Below are positions 12,241-24,900 of a stretch of 64,000 nucleotides of DNA, in pieces. Numbering within the stretch: position 1 is the first letter of the stretch; each line of letters begins with the position of its first letter. The position numbers and the translations under genes were made by a program. Below the pieces are notes generated by a model, which saw only the letters and a list, made by a program, of their open reading frames with translations, made no database searches and had not been told where the DNA came from. This DNA is from Pycnopodia helianthoides (Eukaryota; Echinodermata; Asteroidea; Forcipulatida; Asteriidae): contig CM063246.1 of assembly GCA_032158295.1 (NCBI GenBank), positions 16,713,168-16,777,167 on the forward strand, in the 5' to 3' direction.

Positions 12241-12993
12241 CATTAAATATTAATAATAATAGTGCCTAATAAAAGGCAGTGAGTAATTTACTAAATAATG
12301 TCAAGGATAAAAATAACTGCAAAGCTATTTTACCATTAGAATGTTAGTCTGGTTCTGCACCAACTATGTTGTTGTGACTTCAATATAACGCTGGGAATTA
12401 GACCATTCAATTGTTGACAATAATGTTATTTTCCTTCTTGCTGTCTGACCATTCAATACCATTCACTGTGGTTTTGAATGATGGATAAACTATGCCAGCC
12501 TGCAATATGATACCATGAGGGAATGCATGTACACAGTACACAGTAAGTTCTGTGCACAGTTGTGCCACTGTACACAACCTTGGCAGTGGAATGGTTTCAA
12601 ATGGTTGGTCAACTCACTGGAAAATGTTGCCAAGAGTCACTGACAGTAGGAGGGTTAAATTGAAAAACATTTTAAAACCTTGGCAGCCTGTAGGCAAAAA
12701 GGCTGAGAGAGTAAGGGTTAATTTCAAGTGGCCTGCAAAAGGCATTTCACTAAATTAAAATGTTTGTTTCAAGATTTTAGTTTTCAGATTGGATTGTGTT
12801 ATACTCGGAACTCTCAGGTCAATGACGGATCCAAATTAAAGCCTTGACTGGTTGCAAAGATTTTCACACCTACCGGTACATGTAACAATGATGGGAATGT
12901 AATCACTGTATAAATCACCATGATTTTTGATGTTTCAGGATCTGTTGTGATTTTGACTTCATACACTCTTACAGAAACAGTGTTGGCTGAAAA

Positions 12994-15900
12994 ATGTGCA
13001 CAGAATCATTACAAGCTGATCGGGAACTATTAGATCCACATTTTGATGGTTATAAGTTATCACTGGACACATTGCCAACTTATTCAGTTAATGTCATTTC
13101 TGGTAAGTATTACTGAAAACACAAAGTTACTTGTTTGAGAAAATGCCTGACTTTGGCATATGTTCATTACATGTGCATTAATACTGTACAGTGTTCAACA
13201 TGGTTTCACACTATTTCCTGGAACAGAGACCAACAAATATGATCAGTGTTCACTTTACTTTGCCAATACTTTTATCGTTAACCATAACAAAATGTGATCC
13301 TGCATTTGGTTCTGTCATAATCCTTTGTGCCGTATCGTGGCCAAGCCGTTAAGAGCACTGGATTCAAGCTCTGGTGTTTCTGATCAGCAGAGTGTGGGTT
13401 CGAATCCCAGTCATAGCACTTGTGTTCTTGAACAAGATACTTGATACTGGAGCATTAAGCCGTAGGTTTCATGTACTAGGGTTGGTTGTGCATGTTAAAG
13501 AACCCAGAACACTAATCGTAGAAGAGTAGGGGTAAACCCCGGTGTTTCTGTTTGTTCAGGTGTTGTTATTAGGTTTCCTCAGGCTTGCGAGCTACAGTGA
13601 TTAAGTTCACTTATGATGCATCATAATATACAAATGTATATCACCAGATATATATATAATAAAAATAATAATACAAAATAGTTGGTGGCCTGACATTTCA
13701 ACCATAGTAGAGTCTGCTTTCTCTAAGGCTTCGAGAAAGACTATACTAGGGTCAAAACCTCAGGCCACTAACTATTTTTTGTTTTTATACCAAAGGTCCT
13801 TTTGGTTGGTAGGCAGTTTGCAACAGCCATTTCCATTTTCTCAATAATAATAATAACAAAATTGTTCACTGACATTTGACAGGTATTGATGAAGTGAAAT
13901 TGCGTGCTGACCAGTACACATTGCAGCATGTGAAAGCATTTGGTATCCATAACCATTTGATTCTAGACCAATGGCATACTAACTGTATTTACTATGTCAA
14001 CCAGCAATGGAAGGTTATTCAACACAGAATCATATTGGTACGTCAACTCTTCATTTTGCTCCCATCCATCAATCCACGCTTGTGTTGGATAAATTGTGTC
14101 AAAAATATCAATTAAACAATCAATTTAAAGTATGATTTCTTTTACAATTCATAAACTATTTCCTTCTGTTACTGTCATTTTGATAATCACATCATTATAA
14201 AAGATTTGTGAAAAATGTATGTGAAAAATTATTATTTAATACTTACTTGTAAGTGATATTTGTTAAATGATTCTTCGTACTGCTACAATCATTCAAATTT
14301 ATTTATGGTTACCTTGGTTCCAAGTTGTATGTTAATTAAAAAGAGAGTGTGCATTTTAGTGATTGTCATTCGTGCATATCCATTAATGACCACCATTTTG
14401 TATTGATCTTATCAAGGAGTCACAACTGGAACCTGGTAATGAGGTGTTTGAGGTGACCAACAGAAATGAAAGGTGTAATAAACCAAGGCACAATGTGACT
14501 CTAAACTTCCCTTCACCAGACCTGTGTGTTTTATCAGATGGGACAGGTTCTCTTTACTTATTGTCAACTGGGAATAGAGATTGTGCAACAGTGAAACCGT
14601 GGCAGGTTAGTTCTCTTTACTTATTGGCAACTGGGAATAGAGATTGTGCAATAGTGAAACCATGGCAGGTTAGTTCTCTTTACTTATTGGCAACTGGGAA
14701 TAGAGATTGTGCAATAGTGAAACCATGGCAGGTTAGTTCTCTTTACTTATTGGCAACTGGGAACAGAGATTGTGCAACAGTGAAACCATGGCAGGTTAGT
14801 TCTCTTTACTTATTGGCAACTGGGAATAGAGATTGTGCAATAGTGAAACCATGGCAGGTTAGTTCTCTTTACTTATTGGCAACTGGGAAAGAGATTGTGC
14901 AAAGTGAAACCATGGCAGGTTATTTCTCTTTACTTATTGGCAACTGGGAATAGAGATTGTGCAACAGTGAAACCATGGCAGGTTAGTTCTCTTTACTTAT
15001 TGGCAACTGGGAACAGAGATTGTGCAACAGTGAAACCATGGCAGGTTAGTTCTCTTTACTTATTGGCAACTGGGAATAGAGATTGTGCAACAGTGAAACC
15101 ATGGCAGGTTAGTTCTCTTTACTTATTGGCAACTGGGAATAGAGATTGTGCAACAGTGAAACCATGCAGGTTAGTTCTCTTTACTTATTGGCAACTGGGA
15201 ACAGAGATGTGCAACAGTGAAACCATGGCAGGTTAGTTCTCTTTACTTATTGGCAACTGGGAAAGAGATTGTGCAACAGTGAAACATGGCAGGTTAGTTC
15301 TCTTTACTTATTGGCAACTGGGAATAGAGATTGTGCAACAGTGAAACCATTGCAGGTTAGTTCTCTTTACTTATTGGCAACTGGGAACAGAGATTGTGCA
15401 ACAGTGAAACCATGGCAGGTTAGTTCTCTTTACTTATTGGCAACTTGGAACAGAGATTGTGCAACAGTGAAACCTATGCAGGTTAGTTCTCTTTACTTAT
15501 TGGCAACTGGGAATAGAGATTGTGCAATAGTGAAACCATGGCAGGTTAGTTCTCTTTACTTATTGGCAACTGGGAATAGAGATTGTGCAATAGTGAAACC
15601 ATGGCAGGTTAGTTCTCTTTACTTATTGGCAACTGGGAACAGAGATTGTGCAACAGTGAAACCATGGCAGGTTAGTTCTCTTTACTTATTGGCAACTGGG
15701 AACAGAGATTGTGCAACAGTGAAAACATGGCAGGTTAGTTCTCTTTACTTATTGCAACTGGGAATAGAGATTGTGCAACAGTGAAACCATGGCAGGTTAG
15801 TTCTCTTTACTTATTGGCAACTGGGAACAGAGATTGTGCAACAATGAAACCATGGCAGATTAGTTCTCTTTACTTATTGCAACTGGGAATAGAGATTGTG

Positions 15901-18900
15901 CACAGTGAAACCATGCAGTATTTCTTTACTTATTGGCACTGGAAGAATTGTGCAGCAGTGAAACCATGCAGTTATTCTCTTTACTTATTGGCAACTGGGA
16001 ATAGAGATTGTGCAGCAGTGAAAAACCCTGGCAGGTTAGTTCTCTTTACTTATTGGCAACTGGGAATAGAGATTGTGCAATAGTGAAACCATGGCAGGTT
16101 AGTTCTCTTTACTTATTGGCAACTGGGAAAGAGATTGTGCAACAGTGAAACCATGGCAGGTTAGTTCTCTTTACTTATTGGCAACTGGGAACAGAGATTG
16201 TGCAACAGTGAAACCATGGCAGGTTAGTTCTCTTTACTTATTGGCAACTGGGAATAGAGATTGTGCAACAGTGAAAACATGGCAGGTTAGTTCTCTTTAC
16301 TTATTGGCAACTGGGAATAGAGATTGTGCAACAGTGAAACCATGGCAGGTTAGTTCTCTTTACTTATTGGCAACTGGAACAGAGATTGTGCAACAGTGAA
16401 AACATGGCAGGTTAGTTCTCTTTACTTATTGTCAACTGGGAATAGAGATTGTGCAACAGTGAAACCATGGCAGGTTAGTTCTCTTTACTTATTGGCAACT
16501 GGGAACAGAGATTGTGCAACAGTGAAACCATGGCAGATTAGTTCTCTTTACTTATTGGCAACTGGGAATAGAGATTGTGCAGCAGTGAAACCATTGCAGG
16601 TTAGTTCTCTTTACTTATTGGCAACTGGGAACAGAGATTGTGCAGCAGTGAAACCATGGCAGGTTAGTTCTCTTTACTTATTGGCAACTGGGAATAGAGA
16701 TTGTGCAGCAGTGAAACCATTGCAGGTTAGTTCTCTTTACTTATTGGCAACTGGGAATAGAGATTGTGCAATAGTGAAACCATGGCAGGTTAGTTCTCTT
16801 TACTTATTGGCAACAGGGAACAGAGATTGTGCAACAGTGAAACCATGGCAGGTTAGTTCTCTTTACTTATTGGCAACTGGGAATAGAGATTGTGCAATAG
16901 TGAAACCATGGCAGGTTAGTTCTCTTTACTAATTGGCAACTGGGAACAGAGATTGTGCAACAGTGAAAACATGGCAGGTTAGTTCTCTTTACTTATTGGC
17001 AACTGGGAACAGAGATTGTGCGTGCAACAGTGAAACCATTGCAGGTTAGTTCTCTTTACTTATTGGCAACTGGGAACAGAGATTGTGCAACAGTGAAACC
17101 ATGGCAGATTAGTTCTCTTTACTTATTGGCAACTGGGAATAGAGATTGTGCAGCAGTGAAACCATGGCAGGTTAGTTCTCTTTACTTATTGGCAACTGGG
17201 AATAGAGATTGTGCAACAGTGAAACCATGGCAGGTTAGTTCTCTTTACTTATTGGCAACTGGGAACAGAGATTGTGCAACAGTGAAACCATTGCAGGTTA
17301 GTTCTCTTTACTTATTGGCAACTGGGAACAGAGATTGTGCAACAGTGAAACCATGGCAGGTTAGTTCTCTTTACTTATTAGAAAATCTAACACTTGGAAG
17401 GCCATAGGGCCTAACCTCTTGATGCCCACTAGCCTTGATCAAGGCGTTGGAGTTTTGTCTTCATTTGAATTTATTTCTTTGCTCCGCGCCGCTCACTATA
17501 GTAGGGCAGCCAAAGGTTGATATTACACTTTGGACGGCATAGTTTGTTAATGGCTGGCATCCATGCTAGATCTATTGTTAATTGAATCAAGAAGACGATT
17601 AGGGTGGATGCCACCCTCAATTTTGAATTTAAGGTCATTTTGAGGTCAAATAAGGTCAAAATGGGTATTTTTTGATTTTGCACCAAATTAGACCCCAAGT
17701 GGTAGATCTTTCAACCAAATCTATTTTGATCATCATATTGACATACCTAGCCTGTAAAATTAAGAATAAATCTTTTATCTTGTACACAAATGTATAGTAA
17801 AATGAAAACTAAGTGTGATTTTCTCTCAGTTTTTAATCCAAATTTTGTTTTTCATATCACACCTTTATATATGGTATAAGTAAACAAGAAGGTATGTTAT
17901 TCACGTAGTACATTTGAATGCAAAGTGGGTTTATAGTTTGACATGGTGCTCAAAAACTGTATGTCTGATATCAAAGTTGTTTGTCCTCTGAATCTTTCCA
18001 AGTGAACATTTTTTCAGACTCCTACACAGTTATCAAACTCAACTGACAATGATGAATTAAAATGTTGAAAATTTCTGGGGATTTTGCAATTACGGTTTTG
18101 TTGCACTCCTTTAAGAAAGAAAAAGACACACATTCCGTTGGAATACTCTCTCTATCAGAACTAAAAAAGACAACAGGAAAAGTTTTCACAAACATTTCAA
18201 TTGTTATGGTTGGTTAGTTTTATAAAAAATGCGTACAAATTTTACCAAGCATTTTCGTTTGTTTGTTGCAGTGGCTGAAGTGTGTGAATGGGTCAAAGTG
18301 GGAACCTCATTACCAAATACTCCCCTAAAAAAAGTTCAAATATAGACAAAAATTGAAAGAAAGAACCCTTCATCCTCTGATTCACTGAACGTAATATTTA
18401 AGGATAGATCTTTTGTTCCTGAAAGTTTATACCCAATCTCTCAGTAGGCTACATCCTCTAGAAATTTTGCATTTTGTAGAAGGTTTTGTTTTGTTTTGAG
18501 AAAGTTGTTTCTTCCCGAATAGTTGCATGCTGTGCACCATTGCAATTTTTTTTGTCTGTTGAAGAACGGGAACATTTACTGTAAGGAATATATATTTTGA
18601 GGCAATGTACACATCTATATAAAAAATTTCATTTACACCAAATATGATATGATTTCCATTAAAATATTAAAATGACTAAAGCGTTATTAAAGCAAAAAAA
18701 TAATTTATGAATGTTCTCTAGTGAAAGATTGAGTGTTAACTAACCTTGAAGATATCACCACCCTCAGATAGAATGGACTTGTCCCAACAGTCTCAACGGC
18801 CTCCAAGACAAACACCTGCATTTGAATCTTGTCCAGCTTCATGAATATTATGTTTTATGTAGTAAATAAATTGAATATTTATCAAGCTTTGCTATTTTAC

Positions 18901-21900
18901 AGACCCTTTTCAGAGAGGAAGTATGTGGTTTCTATAAGCCCTTTGTTATACTACACTCGATAGTACAGTCATCATCAGCGCCGTGTACTTCGGTTGATTG
19001 TCTACTCTTTTGTATTGAAGAAGAATCACCAGAGGAATCTGAATCAGCTCCCTCTAGTAATTTTACTGCCTATCTAGATTGGTTTACCATCACCAAACCA
19101 AGTGGTAAGAATGAGCTGTGCTTAAATGTTAGGCTTTATATTTGTTCTCCATACACAACAAAGCTTTTGAAGTTGGATATTGAATGCTGACATGAACTCA
19201 TTTTGAAATTATATGCATGTTCTGAGGTCATTTTAGATGCACATGGGCTAGTTAATGAGAAACTATCAGGGCCCATCCAAAAGGGATTCATATTATTTAA
19301 TGAAATACTACTAATTTATATTAATAATCACCTTGGAGAGTTTATGCACTCTGATTGGTCGAAGACTTGTCACGTGGGGGTGTATTAACATGTGATATAA
19401 AGACCGGCTCAGTGAACTAGCGAATAAATGGCCCCTAAATAAGTACATCATTGTGTAAAATCCTATGCACTATGTGCTTGTTGCGCGGAAACTACCGGTA
19501 TCAAATCAACTCATTTCTTTGTTTGTATTTTTTGTTTTGTTATTTTAAGCAGGACATGGTGCTGCGTGCGGCACATACCATGCGTAGGCGTGAACGCGCA
19601 GACAATGTATCAATTTAAGGTAGCTGGTATGCGCAAGAAACCAACATAATGCAGTCATAGTCTGGTTCTTGAAAATATGTATGAACAGTTAATTATGTGT
19701 AAGAGATTAGGTACCACACAAAAATTGGACAGCCAAAGGATTGGCCCTTGAACATGAGTAGAACATTTCTAAAAAATAACGGCGAAAGAAAAACCACAAA
19801 TTCTGACGATTTTTACAGTTTTTACATTATAAGGCATTTATTAATGGGAATAACAGTATGAGGAGCTGGTCTTCACTGCGATGTAATGACGGGGTTAGTA
19901 ATTGGCCGCTGTTATTGGACCAAGCCGAAGGCCAGGTCCATTAACAGCGGCCAGCCACCAACCAAGGGCATTACCAGGCAGTGAAGACTGGCTCCTCGCA
20001 CTGTTATTCCATTATTTCAATGACTTATATAAAAGTGTATAACTCCAGAAAATAGCTTTACAAATTAAAAGTAGCTGTTATTATTATTGTTATTATTTAT
20101 CACAGCATGCAAAAGGCGGATCACATTTTTCTTTGTGCCAGTAACTCCTCGAGTCAGGCTACATCCCGTAGCCTTAGACCTTAAGGGTCTTTCTCAGGAT
20201 CCTCGCTGTTCCCAAAAGCACCGCCTTCTGTAAGGCTCGCTGTTTCCCCAGTGCTTTGGGAATGGTACCAAGTGCTCCAACCACCACAGGGACTACTTTC
20301 ACTTTCACCTGCCAAATTTTAGGGAGTTACCTGGCCAGGTCTTGGTACTTTGGGGGAAAATTTTGATGTGAATGAAGATATATCCAAAATGTGTAAAACG
20401 CTAATTTGCCAAAATGTGTTATTTATTAAATGAAAATGGTGACAATATTATAACTCATGAGAAAAAAGGTACTGTGATTAGATTAGCTTGTTTTAACTTT
20501 TAATTTCTTGAATATTGCAATGTTCATGTTTTTTCCTGTGCTGTTATGGTATATTGTTGTTTTCATATTTCTCTCCTTATGTTTCCAGACAGCGCATCAT
20601 TTGGAGTAAGTCGTAAAAGGAGACTGAGGAGCCAACTTGCACCATTCTACGCTGCTATTGAACAAAGAGGTCAAGCATTGTTAATTGCAAGTGAATCTGA
20701 GTATAAAGTTATTGATGATTCTGCCCATACTACACCAGAGGAAACACAAGCAGATTTACCGGCTGAGCCAGACACTACTAATACTACACATCCATGTAAG
20801 TTATTCAACACTATCAATGACTGCTTGCCAAGATTTAATGATTTGTAGTATGTACATTCCTCAATGTGTTGCGATTTTCATCTCCAATCACCTAGTAAAT
20901 TTAGAATCTACAAGGATAGAAATTGTTATGGTGATGTGTGTTTAAAGTGAATTATTGACAATTCTGCATAATCCTAAGTAGTTGGGATAGTTTGGGGAAT
21001 ACTATAACTGTTCTTCTGTCTGACATGTCAATATCATGCACTATGCCAGTGGTAAATGTATAGTTTCATGCAGCAGTGATATTTAAAGGTTAATTTTGGT
21101 GATGCAGCGTTTTGGGGCTGTCACAATGACACAAGGGAAGGAATTGTGTGTTTCTTCAATATTTGGTTTAAAAAGCCCCAGATAAGTCCTGCTGACTTCA
21201 ATTAGAAAATAATAAGTGAATAGAAAAGTGATGAATGAAAATTTGAAACAAAGATTGGTAAATTATTGATGAAACAAGTGTTATACCTTTTTTAATTGTA
21301 AAATCTAACAAGCAGCATCAGTTGTCCAGCCCTAGTTTTGTTTGTAAAGAGAAATGTGTGTATCATATTATCACCAGAGCTTCATGCACTATTCCTAAAT
21401 TATATTTCAACTGCATTTATTGCATTATTGAGTCTAGTTGAGTAGTGAGTCTTTCAAACCCTTTTTTTTCAGTATACACATGGACTCAAACATCTGAGGA
21501 TGTGATTCTTACATTCATCCTGCTTCCTTCAACACCAAAAACTGGTGTTCAGTTTCTACTTATGGCTGAATCTATACACCTTGCTGTCAAAAGCAAGGGA
21601 GATCTACTAAAGGGCTGCCTTTATAGGGAGGTGGATGTACAGTGCAGTACTTGGACACTTGAAAATGGCAAGTAAGTCGATCAAGTTTTGACGAGTTCAT
21701 GCAAACAGTTACATTCAAATTGTGTGCATGCTAAAACTATGAATAAGGCACCAAAAAAATACATGTTTAGTGTCCTGCCTTTTTGAAAAAAGGGAGGAGG
21801 CGGGTTTTGGGTTTGTTTGTTTTTTTAACGGCCGCCCGACACATTGTTTTAGACAATTGGCTGGGCTTTTTTCTGTGTGTTTTTTCTATGTGCTAAAAGA

Positions 21901-24900
21901 AACAAAACTGACGTTATGTATTTTAGAATTGATTGTTTTCGTCAGAGATCGTAAAAGGAAGCGGGCGGGGAAGCTAAAAATTGTTTTTTTGTTTTTGATT
22001 TGGCCTAATGAACCAGTATTTGTGTTGCTTTTCAGATTTTCAAATTGTTGACTTGAAATCCTGTATTAAAATTGGCTCAATTGCAGTTTGTTTAATGCTA
22101 AACAAGTCACCTAGCAAGTGAACAAAGAGTAGACAAAATTGTATAACTTGTTAATTGTAGACTGGAAGTGACTCTAGCAAAGAGTGAAGAGGGAGTTATG
22201 TGGCCTGAAGTGGTTGAAGGCAATCAAGATGGCGAGTATGTGGTAGATGCAGACCAGGCTAGGATTATTCATGAAAGACTTGCACACCTAACTTCACAAC
22301 AATTGGTAAGATTCAGGACCTGTTCTTATATGAAGAGGTTTGCTTTGTATGGCAACATTCCTATAAACAACAGCAGACAATTGTTTTATTTCATCTTGAT
22401 ATTAGATTGCAGTAAAGCACCAAACTTTATTAATTTTTTAATTGAAACCTTGCATCAAAATATGCAGTGGTACATATAGGTAGGAAGGTTCAAAGGTTCC
22501 ATCATTTACAACTAGTGGGAATGATGTAATTCAACCTTCACAATCTCATACCATGTTGTTTGAGTACATATTTATGTAGTATGCATCCTTGATGCCAGTC
22601 ATACTGACCATATCATTGTACTCCACTGTACAGTGTATACACACACCCCATGAGTATCGTGTTGTTTTAAAAGGTGCTGAACTTTTGTATCAATTCTAGA
22701 TTGATGTCTCGGATATCTGACATTGGTTCAAGGGTGGACATATTGGATATCTGGCATTGGTTCAAGGGTGGACATATTGGATATCTGGCATTGGTTCAAG
22801 GGTGGACATATTGGATATCTGACATTGGTTCAAGGGTGGACATATTGGATATCTGACATTTGTTCAAGGGTGGACATATTGGATATCTGACATTGGTTCA
22901 AGGGTGGACATATTTTGTTCCATCTATTGTTTTAAATAGCTACTAATTTCAACCCATTAACATTCTTTATATAACACCCAAGCAGATCCTTGCCATTTGA
23001 TTGGAGGATTGTCCGTCACGTGATAGCAAATAAATGTACTATTGCATGCTACGTCAATCACCGTGCATTTTTCGTTCCATTAACCGTGCATTTTTCGTTC
23101 CATCCGATTTGTTCTATTGCACGGTGCGTACCACATCATTACGTGCGCGTGTCTGCACTTGGTCACTGTTGAATCCAAATGAGCTGAACCAAAAGAAATG
23201 GGTGTAATGTCACAATTAAATGTTGTACGCTTTGTTGTTTTGAAAGTTGTATCCTCTAATCAAAATGACAAAGATCTACTTGGATATTATATAAAACAAA
23301 TAATGAATAGGAAAAACTATAAATAAATAATAGTAAACTTGCGGGTACAACCATGTGTAAATCTCTTTTGTTTGAGTGTTGGCTCTGAGAAGAGCCGGTT
23401 TGGTCTCGACGTTTCGAACAGTATACTCTGCTTGAAACATCGAGACCAAACCGGCTCTTCTCAGAGCCAACACTCAAACAAAAGAGATTTACACATGGTT
23501 GTACCCGCAAGTTTACTATTATTTATTTATTGTTTTTCCTATTTGGCCACACCATGCAAAGCTTCAAACAATATTTACAAATAAAGAATGTTGTTCATTC
23601 GTGCAATAGTGAGAATATTTTCATTCGTTGAAAGATGGAATGTTCCATTCAACTCGGCTCCGCCTCGTTGAAAAGAACATTCCATCTTTCAACTCATAAA
23701 ATATTCGCACCATTGCACTCATAAACATTCATCATTTGTATAATATCTGAACACATTTTTTATCAGGTTTGAGTGTGACATGTTCTTTAGAGCGGTTACA
23801 GGATGCTCTCAATATTTTTACTATTACCTTTTTATGGCCGAATAGACATCGTAGATACCATTTAATAACCATTTTAAACTTAAAATTTGCATTTAGTAAT
23901 AAAGAATTCAAGTCAAAAATGCACCTCTCCGCGCGGCTTTTTCAGCCGAGAGTCAAAAACTACTTATCTATGATAATGATATGCTATGACCCCTTGACGT
24001 CACCGGCGGCTAAAAACTCACGGTTAGCATTAAAAACACACACACATAAATGTCTCTTTGCTTGGAAAACAAAACAAATACAAGAAGAAACCAAACTTAC
24101 ATCATACAGTTAAATACTCTTTCTGTCCATCCAGAGTATCCTAAATTGTGTCATTGTAAAATGAAGCCGTGATAATGAGGTCTGCGTTGAATGCTTGATG
24201 TGTACAACGATACACTAAAAATCAAGCCGAGCTGCGGAATCACCTCTCCTCTCAAAGAACGAAAATCCCCAAATCATAAATCCGTTGTAAATTGGCTTGC
24301 TGATCAATGCCTGTTGGATCGTCCTTTAAAGAGTCACATTTACGGCCTTATTGATTGCAAATGGTGAAGTTTGGCGTTGTATTTGCGTTAGCTCAGTACA
24401 TTCATATAGGCAGGTCCAAACTAACTAGCCGCCGGTGACGTCATGAGTCCTTCGTCGCGGGGTTTGTTTGACCTTGCGTTTTCAGATTTTGGGCTGGGAG
24501 TGTTACGAGGAAAACACATTTTTACCCTGTTTTAGCATGAGGTAAGGGACTCGTAATAATTTTTTATATTTCTTGTGGACTCCCATCTGTTGGAAAAATG
24601 TAAAAGCTAAATATTTCCAGAGCATCCTGGAGCCGCTCTTTAACCCGTCATTTTTGATAAATAATCTAGCTCTCAACTTTGAAAACTTGTATTCATCCTG
24701 TAAACTAATGCCCATGATATGCACACACACAAACACATATTGACTAACTTTAGGTGCAGGACCTTGCATGTATTCCAGGTATGATCATTTTCTGTCATGA
24801 CATCTATACGAGTTGTAATGTATCTCCTACATTATTTTGCTAATGTTCAGAATCCAGATCCAGTTCCTGGAAGTACACAGTCAGGTATTGGACCTCATGA

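Larger units (their letters stand above)
7009..12993. other. Divergent RECQL4/NUDCD1 intergenic interval
   Basis: I see no conserved coding exon here. Both flanking start exons appear to be preceded by splice acceptors, so noncoding leader exons and promoters of both genes should lie inside. CG-bearing sequence around 10800-10930 is the least repeat-like stretch and a candidate promoter area, but no core element is convincing. The interval also holds a MITE-like element (8420-8980), two inverted minisatellites (9319-9662 and 10284-10432) and a 33/48-bp array (11812-12240). Stretches at 7500-8400, 9000-9300, 9670-10250, 10440-11800 and 12250-12990 show only AT-rich unique-looking DNA. Confidence 0.6.

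Noticed and set aside
11802..12246. Open frames of 128 and 135 codons on opposite strands
   Set aside because: Both are produced by 33/48-bp units divisible by three, without start context or family resemblance.
14444..17407. A chain of plus-strand open frames of 84-178 codons reading VSSLYLLATGNRDC repeats
   Set aside because: They are the 63-bp array broken by indels. Only exon 3 and possibly the first four units can be part of the NUDCD1 product.
23990..24445. Possible transposon bounded by GCCGCCGGTGACGTCA inverted motifs
   Set aside because: Only about 16-18 bp match and I could not find matching ends or a target duplication, so it is not annotated.
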